A DNA stretch of 64,000 nucleotides from Chrysogorgia sp. JL179-B06 (lineage: Eukaryota > Cnidaria > Anthozoa > Scleralcyonacea > Chrysogorgiidae): the NCBI GenBank assembly GCA_035772405.1, contig JAYKKM010000149.1:5676001-5740000 (forward strand), given 5' to 3'. How positions within the stretch are numbered: position 1 is the first letter of the stretch; the number at the start of each line of letters is the position of its first letter. Positions 47,312-55,165 of the stretch are shown here, one piece after another. The position numbers and the translations under genes were made by a program. The notes beneath the pieces are model-generated. The model saw nothing but the letters and a program-made list of their open reading frames with translations, was not told the origin of the DNA and did no database searches.

Positions 47312-48255
47312 ATGAGTCTAAGTTATGGATTTGAGGACAGAGACTACGAGAGCGACAAAATATTAAGAAGAGCGAAGAGACATCTAGACAGTGACCCTAA
47401 GTTAAGCGTTAGCGGTGGGAGGATGTCTGGAGATATAGATATGGCGTTCAGGGCACTCAAAAACATAGCAGATCCAGAAGATGATTTGGATGCTATCAGT
47501 AAAAAAGTGTTGGAGTCCGTATACTTATCGCAATACTTTAAGACACAGTCCTATAACGTCCTATTTGATTTTGACACCACGAGATACGCCACAAGCGCGG
47601 TACTCCACAGAAGGACAAATAAAGTGAAAGCCATTGGAGACATGTTAGTACAAAATGATTCAACGTATGGTCCTACTATTGGTACTAACCATGGTCGTAG
47701 ATTCCTGTCCCCTATACTCTGGACTACTTTCCCACTTGAAGTTGGGATGCACTTTAACTGTCCACGTATGCGATACTGTGATATATCCGTTTTGTGGTAG
47801 TGAGGTTAGCCAAGAGGGTATCTACGACAGATTGGGAGACGATTGTGTCAAACGACGACGGATCGCATGACAAATACGTAGGGTACAAAGGAGGTAAAAC
47901 TGACAAATTATCGTATGGTGGTGGCGATCCAGTAAAGGGGTACACATGCACAATCCCAAATAACATCGACACCACTAAGACACATATGATATCAATACAT
48001 TGGCAGATGGATAACTCCCATGTTAGGGTCAACAACATAAGATCAACAGACTCAGACTTCACAGCTAACTACAAAGAGATAGGATCTCCTTATGGATCTA
48101 TCTTTGGAACACATCGACCAAAATTGCCACTCGCACCCTATAAGTACCCGTCTTTGATAGAGTTTTACGGTATGAAAATCATCTCTGGTTATATGACAAA
48201 CCGAGATATAATATTAGTTGGTAAAGACATGATGAGTAAACACAAGGTAAGTTAA
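47312..48255 (+). pseudogene. Fibre-like protein, frameshifted into two frames
   Basis: The first frame (47312-47800, 162 codons) contains SGGRMSGDIDM...LKNIADPEDDLDAISKK, strikingly like the 'MSGDLDM...I.NVADP..D.DAVTKKYVD' motif of phage tail-fibre proteins. The second frame (47794-48255) is beta-rich, with ISIHWQMDNSHVRVNN and an EFYGMKIISGY end, suggesting a jelly-roll or laminin-G-like head. A frame change between about 47779 and 47800 separates the two; one base lost or gained would join them. Alternatively they are two genes, but the second has no ATG near its start. A fibre with a shaft motif and a beta head fits receptor binding. TATGTTATAACATA precedes the ATG. Confidence 0.6.
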
Positions 48256-48755
48256 TGTGGAAGAAGTCAGTTGTTGATTTCAATCACATATCAAAGGATA
48301 TGTCAGAGGAAGAGGCGCTAGAGCTCAAACGCTTGTACGCGTACTACCACAAACTAGAAGCCTGTTACAAATGGAAATACAAGAGGTTGAAGAAAATTAA
48401 ACTATCGTTAAACATGACTAGCATAGGGTTAACGACCATAGGGATTGTAGCTGGATCGATAACCGCTAACCCTCTAATCATTGCTTGTATTAGTGGTCCT
48501 GGTGTGATCATCCAAGGCTACTTGGCTAAATCCAATCTGACGAGTAGAGTGGAGCATTGTGAGTTCGCACACACTAGCTACAAAAAGATACTGACACAAC
48601 TAAGATCGTATCTTAGAGGTCTTCCTTACAATGAGTCAACGTTTCTCTCAGACGTTAAAGTGTTGGACGATAATGTGACTGACTTATGCCCACCAATCAA
48701 TGGAATGGTGAAAAGGTACAATAAAATATATGACGAGACCAACGTTCCAAATTAG
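48255..48755 (+). CDS. Two-transmembrane small protein, 166 aa
   Basis: Charged N-terminal helices (EEEALELKRLYAYYHKLE) precede two adjacent hydrophobic segments (about 56-73, MTSIGLTTIGIVAGSI, and about 75-91, PLIIACISGPGVIIQGY), followed by another helical region with RSYLRGLPYNES and KVLDDNVTDLCPP. The helix-2TM-helix layout is recurrent in animal Polinton-like elements and superficially recalls SLATT proteins, but I claim no homology. Its ATG overlaps the preceding stop (TAATG) and lacks the start-proximal motif, so it is probably translated from the same transcript as the fibre gene. Confidence 0.6.
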   Translation: MWKKSVVDFNHISKDMSEEEALELKRLYAYYHKLEACYKWKYKRLKKIKLSLNMTSIGLTTIGIVAGSITANPLIIACISGPGVIIQGYLAKSNLTSRVEHCEFAHTSYKKILTQLRSYLRGLPYNESTFLSDVKVLDDNVTDLCPPINGMVKRYNKIYDETNVPN

Positions 48756-49008
48756 GGTGAGATACAAAGGGTGATTCACCCCACACGAGCACACACGGTC
48801 GGTCTACATATCAGAACCAGGAGTGTGTTCCACATGAAAGACGACGAGAGCTAACACCCTAAGACGTGTCAGCTCTTCTTAAAAATAACTGCTACTTTGA
48901 AGACTACAATTAAGATGTCCTAATAGCGTGCAAATAGTAGTAAAATATTAAGACACTACATGTGACCCCCTACTGATAGTATGTTTGTGATCGATAGAAG
49001 GGTCACTT

Positions 49009-49039
49009 TGACCAAGGTCCCAGAATGGGACCTTGGTCA
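49009..49039. terminator. Perfect 14-bp hairpin
   Basis: TGACCAAGGTCCCA, loop GAA, TGGGACCTTGGTCA. It lies 250 bases after the preceding stop codon and 88 before the next start. Its role (transcript end, packaging or replication signal) is not shown by the sequence. Confidence 0.45.
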
Positions 49040-49114
49040 GATCACGCGTTTGTGCTATTAAGTGGTTACTTTCTTAAGATGACTGCTATTTAAACACAAA
49101 AATAAAACATGTGG

Positions 49115-49127
49115 TATAGTATAGGTG
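49115..49127 (+). promoter_or_regulatory. TATAGTATA start-proximal motif (example)
   Basis: Related motifs precede the start codon at 39856, 40566, 41820, 43997 and 45089 (minus) and at 47312, 49128 and 50028 (plus), within about 0-12 bases of the ATG. The form is roughly TATAGTATA or its variants. The short distance implies leaders of very few bases, or a motif that includes the transcription start. Confidence 0.6.
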
Positions 49128-49946
49128 ATGAGTATCACTAAAATATTTAGAAATAACAACATGTCAGTCACTACTACAAAAGATGGAGATAATATTTGGT
49201 TCTATGGAAAAGAGGTAGCTGAAATCTTGGGATATAAAAGACCTTCCAAAGCGATACAACAGCGTGTGAAAGATGATGAGAAAAGAAAGGTTCAAAATCT
49301 CAGGTCCCAAATTGGGACCCGAGATTTCGAGTGTCAAAATAGACAAATTCAGAATAGACAAGTTTGGCAAATAAATGAGAGTGGTCTATATAGACTAATA
49401 TTCTCGTCTAAACTAGAGTCGGCAGAAAACTTTAGAAAATGGGTATTCTCAGAAGTTCTACCATCTATAAGAAAAACAGGTGTTTACACACAATACAACC
49501 AGTTATCAATCATGAATGAGACAGATTTACACTACGACATTGTGAAGTACATTAGAGAGTACCACCCAACAATAGTCATCCCAGGGTTGGGAGAGTACCA
49601 AGACACACCCACGAAAAGAATAGATGGATGGAAGAAAGGTTACAGTGGTGGACAACCAGATTTGATAGTTCCACAACTACATAAGAGATACAATGGTTTT
49701 GCTATAGAGTTCAAAACACCGAAAGGTAATGGGGTTATTAGGAATAACCAGATGAGGGTATTAAGGAGACTAAGATCACAAGGGTACAACACATTACTAT
49801 CCTCAGACCAACATGAGATAATACATTTCATAGAGACATATATGAGAGACTCCAGAGTTCTGTGTGAGTACTGCAATAGAAGATTTAAGAGTGAAACCAC
49901 ACTGTCTAATCACCAAAGATACTTTCACCGAATACTCTATCTGTGA
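49128..49946 (+). CDS. BRO-N / VRR-NUC-like nuclease / C2H2 zinc-finger protein, 272 aa
   Basis: Three domains in order. A BRO-N DNA-binding domain (about 5-115) is marked by IWFYGKEVAEILGYKRPSKAI and ESGLYRLIFSSKLESAENF..WVFSEVLPSIRKTG. A PD-(D/E)XK nuclease of the VRR-NUC kind (about 160-235) has GGQPDLIVP, AIEFKTPKG and NNQMRVL. A C-terminal C2H2 finger (CEYCNRRFKSETTLSNHQRYFH) lies at about 245-266. BRO proteins are common in large DNA viruses and phages; VRR-NUC proteins cut DNA in repair and phage contexts. The fusion suggests a site-directed nuclease or regulatory DNA-binding protein, possibly for replication or resolution in the absence of a self-encoded polymerase. The ATG at 49128 follows TATAGTATAGGTG; an in-frame GTG one codon earlier is not preferred. 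Key acidic and Lys residues (PDL, E-x-K) are present. Confidence 0.8.
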   Translation: MSITKIFRNNNMSVTTTKDGDNIWFYGKEVAEILGYKRPSKAIQQRVKDDEKRKVQNLRSQIGTRDFECQNRQIQNRQVWQINESGLYRLIFSSKLESAENFRKWVFSEVLPSIRKTGVYTQYNQLSIMNETDLHYDIVKYIREYHPTIVIPGLGEYQDTPTKRIDGWKKGYSGGQPDLIVPQLHKRYNGFAIEFKTPKGNGVIRNNQMRVLRRLRSQGYNTLLSSDQHEIIHFIETYMRDSRVLCEYCNRRFKSETTLSNHQRYFHRILYL

Positions 49947-50027
49947 GACGACCTGTTAGACGATCTGTTAGATGATCTGCGAGATGACTGTGAGATGGTC
50001 TGTGACGAGATATCACGTATGGTATAG

Positions 50028-50162
50028 ATGACTGACAACGAGTCCGTACCTATTATAACGTCGACAACAAAGGTCAAAGACCCTAAGAGAGTAGAGGCAG
50101 GCAAACGCTTGGCTGCCATATCTAAAGCAGCCAAAGAGAGGAAGATGAGAGAAGTAGTATAG
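50028..50162 (+). CDS. Small basic protein, 44 aa, truncated by foldback repeat
   Basis: The frame reads MTDNESVPIITSTTKVKDPK then RVEAGKRLAAISKAAKERK and stops at 50160-50162, within the start of the foldback repeat at 50153. It is supported by TATGGTATAG directly before the ATG and by its similarity to the N-terminal basic stretch (KDPKRVEAGKRLA) of small proteins in related Polinton-like elements, which continue further. The last four residues come from the repeat, so the original C-terminus has probably been lost. Confidence 0.5.
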   Translation: MTDNESVPIITSTTKVKDPKRVEAGKRLAAISKAAKERKMREVV

Positions 50163-50373
50163 AAAGTGGGGCTATCGGCGCACTTTTTCCATTTTTCATG
50201 TCTCAACTTTTTTCTCTGATGAACGCAGCACTTTTTCTGTTTTTAGATTCCACATATATCTCTCGAGCAAATATGTGGAATCCAAAAACGGAAAAAGTGC
50301 TGCGTTCTCCAGAGAAGTTGAGACATTCAAATGGGAAAAGTTCGCTGTTAACCCCACTTTCGAGACTACTAAT
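50153..50373. repeat. Foldback repeat at the right edge of the virus-like element
   Basis: The ends GTAGTATAGAAAGTGGGGCTA and CCCCACTTTCGAGACTAC match those of the hairpin at 39064-39175 in the same orientation. This copy has a much longer stem (inner arms with GCAGCACTTTTTC and ATTCCACATAT). The small gene upstream runs into it. Confidence 0.8.
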
Positions 50374-50483
50374 AGACGATGTGTCACATGGTTTGGAGCC
50401 TATGAGACGTGTGTCAGCTAGTAGGCTACAGAGTGAGGTGTCTAGACGTGGGGCTGCAGTAGTCATGTATATATATATATATA

Positions 50484-50708
50484 TACATGTGTAAGGGATT
50501 GGCACTAGCTCTTAACCAATGAGAATACAGTATTGATTTGAATTGACCAATCACAGAAAAGGGTATCGCATTATTTCCAGGGTGGTGTCCCAGAATGAGT
50601 CAAGCTGTGAGGCTGTTAATAACTAATAGTTCAGGAGGGAATGGTCAATTCAAATCAATACTTAGTTGCATCATTGGTAAAGAAGCCAGTGCCAATCCCT
50701 TACACATG
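50484..50708. repeat. Foldback MITE with CATGTGTAAGGGATTGGCAC ends
   Basis: The inverted ends CATGTGTAAGGGATTGGCAC (50484) and GTGCCAATCCCTTACACATG (50688-50707), with further pairing of GTATTGATTTGAATTGACC, form a hairpin of about 225 bases. It is inserted in or next to a short TA run (50467-50486) between the two virus-like elements. Confidence 0.85.
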
Positions 50709-51130
50709 AATGTGGTTGTTTGAAATAGTTGTTCTTTGTTCATCGGGAAGGAAACATGGAAAAAAAAGTTAATGGTGGAAGAAAAATATATATTTGAAAA
50801 AATATATAATAAGATATATGTGAATTAGTCGTAATAGTATTTTAAAAAAAAAATAGGAAAAAACATGAATTTAGAAAAAAAAAAGTTAAAATATAAAAAA
50901 ATAAAAATATATAAAAATGGTTGAAATATTTTTATAAATAGAACATTGAATTGTATTTTATAAAAATGAAGGAATTGTAAAAAAGTATTTTTAAAAAAAA
51001 AAATAAGAAAAAATGAGTGAGCGTGCGGCGGAGATGTTACCTCAACGACGACCAGAGCTTCAATGAGGTGTAAACTGATATACCGGAAGTAAATAGGGTA
51101 TTATTTTTTTGGAAAAGGTTTTGGGAAAAG
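50709..51130. other. Very AT-rich spacer
   Basis: Runs of A and AATATATA dominate. No gene. It may contain the left boundary of the AT-rich virus-like element, which I cannot place. Confidence 0.5.
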
Positions 51131-51136
51131 TGCCAG

Positions 51137-51144
51137 TATAAAAG
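51137..51144 (+). promoter_or_regulatory. TATA box for a rightward transcript
   Basis: TATAAAAG in a GC-richer context (GCCAGTATAAAAGGTG), followed about 30 bases on by CACTTCACTTC and a CT-rich leader. No ORF follows for 1.2 kb, so the transcript may be non-coding or spliced to the gene at 52456. Confidence 0.55.
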
Positions 51145-51319
51145 GTGAAATAACCACACCCACTTCACTTCACTTCTGGTGTTCATCGAGGACACATCTC
51201 TCTCTTGCTCTCTCTGTGTTTGTATTTTTGTTTATAAAATACTTTTACAAATAACTTTTTTACTTTTTATATTTTTAAAAAAATAATTACTTTTTTGTTT
51301 TGCTCCTACTACTGTTGTG

Positions 51320-51640
51320 TGTATGCTCGCTTGAAAGTCGTACTCTCAAAAAGTGCGAAGCGCTTGAACCCTCCAATGTGCTGTAGTATTTATTACTAAC
51401 CAGCATTGGTGCGCATTCAACCCGCAGTACTCTTGTAATTCGCGACTGGTTTAGACTTTATTGTCTGGTCTTCCTCTCTGAAAAAAGAGGTTGATGTCAG
51501 GTGGGGCTAGTCCATAGCGACATTTAGCTCACCGCCAGATCGATCGATTGCTTGTTGTACGTTATGGGTTTTTGGATGTTAGCATGTGGTGAAAGAGCTA
51601 GCTAAAGTATAACACCTAGTTTCACGGGAGTATTTGTATT
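51320..51640 (+). ncRNA. Candidate structured non-coding RNA
   Basis: About 320 bases without an ORF and clearly richer in G and C than both flanks. Several local hairpins can be read: CCAATGTGCTG ... CAGCATTGG with inner TAGTA/TACTA; AGAC/GTCT around 51455-51475; CCTCT/AGAGG near 51470-51490; and GGTGGGGCTA ... TAGCTCACC near 51500-51535. It lies downstream of a TATA box. I could not match it to U-snRNAs, RNase P/MRP or 7SK. A virus-encoded structured RNA is inference. Confidence 0.35.
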
Positions 51641-51945
51641 TTTTTTTATTTTTACTTTTTTAAAACAAAAATATATACAAAAGCACACACAATATATCTA
51701 CCTCTATATTAAAGTGTATATTTTGTATCACCCTCTAGTAATAAATTTGGGAAGAATGGTTATTCTTCCCATTTCCACACACTAAGACAATTCCTCCCCA
51801 TACCTATAAAAAAATATATCATTTTAAAAAAAAACAACCACCCAAAAATCTTATGCGTATCTTTTTCCCCAAAAAACGTTTTCACTATCAGACAAAGGTG
51901 AAGGTCATTCAAGGTGACTAATGCAAAGCAAGTACTGACCTTTTT

Positions 51946-52129
51946 TGCTAGATGGAGTTAAAGAGCTGTGATAGAACAGGAAACAGAATATTTAGTAACA
52001 GATTTTTAGTGTTTCAAATAAATGATAATCAGACAGATTATGTCTGATTATCAATTATTTGAAACACGAAAATTCTGCGACTAAATTTTCTGTTCCTGTT
52101 CCATCACTGCTCTCTAACCCCATCTAGCA
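51946..52129. repeat. 184-bp inverted repeat
   Basis: TGCTAGATGG at the left and CCATCTAGCA at the right, with paired GAACAGGAAACAGAA / TTCTGTTCCTGTTC and TGATAATCAGAC / GTCTGATTATCA, close around AGATTAT. Either a foldback insertion or an internal structure of the AT-rich element. Confidence 0.8.
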
Positions 52130-52216
52130 TCTGCGACAGCACTTATTCAACTCAGAATTCAATGCGTTATATAGATTTTTTGTTTTTTATTTTATAAATA
52201 AAATAAAAACCGGAAA

Positions 52217-52246
52217 CCAATTAGCGGGGTGAGATACGTATATAAG
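52217..52246 (+). promoter_or_regulatory. CCAAT and TATA boxes of the 420-aa gene
   Basis: CCAAT at 52217-52221 and TATATAAG at 52239-52246. Transcription would start near 52270, about 60 bases before a splice donor. Confidence 0.6.
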
Positions 52247-52331
52247 AGAGGGTTTTAAAGGCTTTAAAGAGTATCATGTTTTAAGGATTGTGAATATCAA
52301 ACTTGTGAAAGAACATCTGTAAAGATTTAAG

Positions 52332-52455
52332 GGTAAGAGCATGAATTTGTATGATTTTTAGTATTTTATTTATACTTTTATAGGGTTATTTTTTCAAGTT
52401 TTTGTGAAGTATTATGAATAGTTGTAATGATCGTATTTTTTATTTGATTTTTTAG
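52332..52455 (+). other. Probable 124-bp 5' UTR intron
   Basis: The donor AAGG|GTAAGAG at 52332 and an acceptor with a T-rich tract ending TTTTTTAG at 52455 are both close to the animal consensus. The acceptor AG directly precedes the ATG of the next gene. Position just after a TATA promoter supports a real intron. Confidence 0.6.
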
Positions 52456-53718
52456 ATGAATAATCAAGCTAAGAGAAAAAGCAATTTTAATTTTACCACA
52501 CGCCCCATTTTGGAAAGACGTGTGAAAAAAAGAAAAGTGGTGGAAAACAACATTTCTTTTATATATATTTTAAAAGTTGTACACTATTTTCAACGCTTTA
52601 GAAATCCACAGATGGGTTTTATCTATTGGATGTTTGGCCTTTTGAATTACTATTGTGGTGAAATAATCGGTTGTTTACAGATTGAAACAGATGTTTTTGC
52701 AAAATTTTACACGGGATTTTGTTTGTTACGATTAAACGATCCAGCTGTAAAAGACATGAAACTTTATAAATGTTGGACCCTTGAACAAGGAGGAAAATCA
52801 AAATACATTGTTCCATATATTGACAGTAGTGACAAATATGTGTTACATAGATGTACTTCTCACGGGTTCATATTATCAAAGAACCCATGTTTACTATCAT
52901 CATTATTTAGTTTAGATAACACCTACTTAGATAGATTATATATTACTGTTACAAGACCGCAATATTTTTATGATGATAATTATCATTTTATGTCCCCTAT
53001 TGTTTCACCTTCACAGGAAGTGAAGCGTTTACCGATTCCCTTTGGGGTGGGTCGAAAATTTATATTTCACATGCTTTATAAAATAGGTAGAGACCATGAG
53101 TACCCTCTTTTAATTGATCTTTCGCTTTATTTATTAACTGTTGCACCTTATTTTTTATTAGCGTGTCTTGCTAATAGTCCCCATTCGTATAGATATAATT
53201 TATTTTGCATAGCAGCATGTTTTATTTTTTTTTGTCCAAAACATAATCCCCAGGGTAGAATTGAAAATAATAATTTAACAGATATTGATCTTAATCGCAT
53301 TTTATATAATTTTGATGTTACATCTACGGGTTATTTATTTAATCAGCGTTGTAAGTATAAAAATTGTAAGCACAAATCCACTTTTTTTAAGTCTAACCCT
53401 GTAAATGATTATATTTTTGATACCCAAATATTGAGATACGAAAATTTTTTCGAGATACTATCTTCTAAAACGCAAATAATTCATTCATTCTCTGTAACTA
53501 TAGATAATACAGCCGATAACGCGGGAATATATTATGACAACTATGGGTTAGTATTATTAGATTATAATTTATTAACACCATATTTTAAAATATATTTTGA
53601 TCAAACTAATATACAAGATTATCTAGTAGATTATCTGTTGACCTATTTACAATCACATAATTATATTTTTGATTTTAGACATTTTAAAATAAAATTACAT
53701 GATGTTGTGACATTATAG
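52456..53718 (+). CDS. Unrecognised 420-aa protein (AT-rich virus-like element)
   Basis: I do not recognise a family. The N-terminus is strongly basic with a nuclear-localisation-like cluster (RRVKKRKV, about 22-29). The rest is hydrophobic-aromatic and mixed. A long hydrophobic stretch at about 222-245 (LSLYLLTVAPYFLLACLAN) could be a membrane segment or a buried core. A Cys/His cluster, CKYKNCKHK (about 306-314), might bind a metal. The coding strand is extremely A/T-rich like the rest of this element. It is the first gene after two promoters and a 5' intron and is followed by AATAAAAATG-type poly(A) signals near 53735. A structural or regulatory role cannot be chosen from sequence. Confidence 0.6.
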   Translation: MNNQAKRKSNFNFTTRPILERRVKKRKVVENNISFIYILKVVHYFQRFRNPQMGFIYWMFGLLNYYCGEIIGCLQIETDVFAKFYTGFCLLRLNDPAVKDMKLYKCWTLEQGGKSKYIVPYIDSSDKYVLHRCTSHGFILSKNPCLLSSLFSLDNTYLDRLYITVTRPQYFYDDNYHFMSPIVSPSQEVKRLPIPFGVGRKFIFHMLYKIGRDHEYPLLIDLSLYLLTVAPYFLLACLANSPHSYRYNLFCIAACFIFFCPKHNPQGRIENNNLTDIDLNRILYNFDVTSTGYLFNQRCKYKNCKHKSTFFKSNPVNDYIFDTQILRYENFFEILSSKTQIIHSFSVTIDNTADNAGIYYDNYGLVLLDYNLLTPYFKIYFDQTNIQDYLVDYLLTYLQSHNYIFDFRHFKIKLHDVVTL

Positions 53719-53778
53719 TAAATAATATTGTAATAAAAATGTAAAAATAAAAAGGAAATGTAAATATAAACGGATGTT

Positions 53779-54090
53779 CTAATAAAATTGTTTTTTTGAA
53801 GTGTTAAAATCTGTAATTGTTAATCTTGTCCAATATTGAATTAGTTCAATTTCTTTTTCTCCAACATATTTTCCATCGAAAAAAAAATGAATTAAACAAT
53901 AAAACGCAATGATATGTTCTGTTTCATAACGTTCCATTTGTTTATAAACCAATTCCATTTGTTGACTATCGATTTGTAAAATAATGTTTTTCAACAATTT
54001 CTCTTGACTTGTAATACATTTTTGTAGTATGGGTTTCAATTTTTTGTATTTAATATTATTTCTTGCAAGTTCTTCGAGAATGATATCCAT
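53779..54090 (-). CDS. Hypothetical protein, 103 aa
   Basis: Not recognised. Helical and lysine-rich at the N-terminus (NNIKYKKLKPILQKC), with a hydrophobic-aromatic stretch, HIIAFYCLIHFFFDGKYVGE (about 59-78), and an ending of TSKKQFY. One of three consecutive minus-strand genes between 53779 and 55123. Composition and spacing fit a gene of the AT-rich element. Convergent with the 420-aa gene, 60 bases apart. Confidence 0.5.
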   Translation of the reverse strand: MDIILEELARNNIKYKKLKPILQKCITSQEKLLKNIILQIDSQQMELVYKQMERYETEHIIAFYCLIHFFFDGKYVGEKEIELIQYWTRLTITDFNTSKKQFY

Positions 54091-54130
54091 TTTTTATCGG
54101 TAGTAACAAACAAATTTTCCCCACACACAT

Positions 54131-54150
54131 ATATATATATATATATATAC
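54131..54150. repeat. Short (TA)n
   Basis: A 20-base TA run in the gap between two minus-strand genes. Confidence 0.9.
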
Positions 54151-54164
54151 AAACCGTTTATTTT

Positions 54165-54407
54165 CTATACATTTTTTTTAAAATTCTTTTTTTTAAAAAT
54201 ACTTTCATTGCGGGTTTTTTCGATTTTCTTAAATGTTTTCCGATAGTTTCTTTCTAATAATCTAATACCAACTCTATTATTTTTATATACATTAAATTTT
54301 CTTATTATTCTTTCTTTTTCTCTAAATATAAATTTTAATTGTCTATACGAATCTAAATCTCTAACAATGATATCATTATCCTCATCACTATTAATATTTA
54401 TATACAA
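54165..54407 (-). CDS. Hypothetical basic protein, 80 aa
   Basis: Not recognised. An acidic first 20 residues (MYININSDEDNDIIVRDLDS) is followed by a strongly basic C-terminal half with KFIFREKERIIRKF and FKKIEKTRNESIFKKKNFKK. Possibly nucleic-acid binding by composition only. It starts 17 bases downstream of the Pro-rich gene's stop, consistent with one minus-strand transcription unit. Confidence 0.45.
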   Translation of the reverse strand: MYININSDEDNDIIVRDLDSYRQLKFIFREKERIIRKFNVYKNNRVGIRLLERNYRKTFKKIEKTRNESIFKKKNFKKNV

Positions 54408-54424
54408 TACTGTTTCAACACCCG

Positions 54425-55123
54425 TTAACTTGTGTTTTTTTTATATATTAATTGTTTTTTAAATTGTTTGATCCTATCTGGTTCTTCTTCATCTTCAATA
54501 CCCATTTCCTCAGACATAGCAATTGTTGGTAATGAGGGAGGAAAAGATGAGATTAACTGTTCCATCAATAGATTGCCTGGAATTAAATTATCAAAGTCAA
54601 TGGTGTTTGATAAATCAAATAATGTTGACACTTCTTCTTGTATTGTGAAGTTTTCGCTTGGTGCTTGTAATGGGAGCACGTTTTCTTCGATGATATTTAT
54701 TGCTGGTAAGTCTTCGTCGAGGAACGTTTCGGGAATATTTATCGCCGGTACTTGTAAGACATCGACGACATGAGGAGGAGGAGGAGGAGGAGGAGGAGAA
54801 GGAGGAGGCAGATCGGGTATTGGTATTTCCTCTAGTGGGGTAAACGGATAGGGTGATAATGGTTGTGGGGAGGGCGTTGTAGTCTCAATGATTTTACAAA
54901 CATCGGCGATTAATTTTACCTCTTTTTCTTCATCGTCAGACTCTGACTCCGATGATATATCTGAGATGTAAAGTCCCCACTGTTTTTGTAAAATGTCGTT
55001 GCGTAGTTGCGCCATTTGGGAAAAACTTTTCCCTTTACCATATCTCGATGTTGTTTCACACATATTCTTTGCTTCGTCTTTGTACGGGATGTGTTTGGGT
55101 CTACCATGTCTGATCCTAGCCAT
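54425..55123 (-). CDS. Pro-rich acidic protein, 232 aa
   Basis: Not recognised. A basic N-terminus (MARIRHGRPKHIPYKDEAK) is followed by an acidic Ser/Glu/Asp patch (SSESESDDEEKE, about 58-69), a proline tract (PPPSPPPPPPPP, about 105-116) encoded by a GGA-type repeat, and Ile/Asn-rich low-complexity sequence. It looks largely disordered, resembling viral regulatory or core-associated proteins in composition only. A TATATATAAG box lies at 55156-55165 (minus strand), 33 bases before the ATG, and a CCAAT box (ATTGG at about 55190) further up, so it heads a leftward unit with the next two genes. Confidence 0.55.
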   Translation of the reverse strand: MARIRHGRPKHIPYKDEAKNMCETTSRYGKGKSFSQMAQLRNDILQKQWGLYISDISSESESDDEEKEVKLIADVCKIIETTTPSPQPLSPYPFTPLEEIPIPDLPPPSPPPPPPPPHVVDVLQVPAINIPETFLDEDLPAINIIEENVLPLQAPSENFTIQEEVSTLFDLSNTIDFDNLIPGNLLMEQLISSFPPSLPTIAMSEEMGIEDEEEPDRIKQFKKQLIYKKNTS

Positions 55124-55155
55124 TTGATTTTAAAAATGTTTGAAAAACCGTGGTT

Positions 55156-55165
55156 CTTATATATA
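55156..55165 (-). promoter_or_regulatory. TATA box of the leftward 55123 unit
   Basis: TATATATAAG on the minus strand, 33-42 bases before the ATG at 55123; ATTGG (CCAAT on minus) at about 55190. Confidence 0.55.

Larger units (their letters stand above)
48756..49127. other. Intergenic region with strong hairpin
   Basis: A perfect 14-bp stem, TGACCAAGGTCCCA / TGGGACCTTGGTCA with loop GAA, lies at 49009-49039. The rest contains imperfect repeats of ACTGCTA(C/T)TT and TTAAGA. It is the largest non-coding gap in the plus-strand gene run. TATAGTATAGGTG at its end is the start motif of the BRO gene. Confidence 0.7.

Noticed and set aside
51490..51560. 7SK-like stretch (GCGACATTT...GATCGATCG)
   Set aside because: Short similarity only; the order and pairing of the 7SK 5' hairpin are not reproduced.
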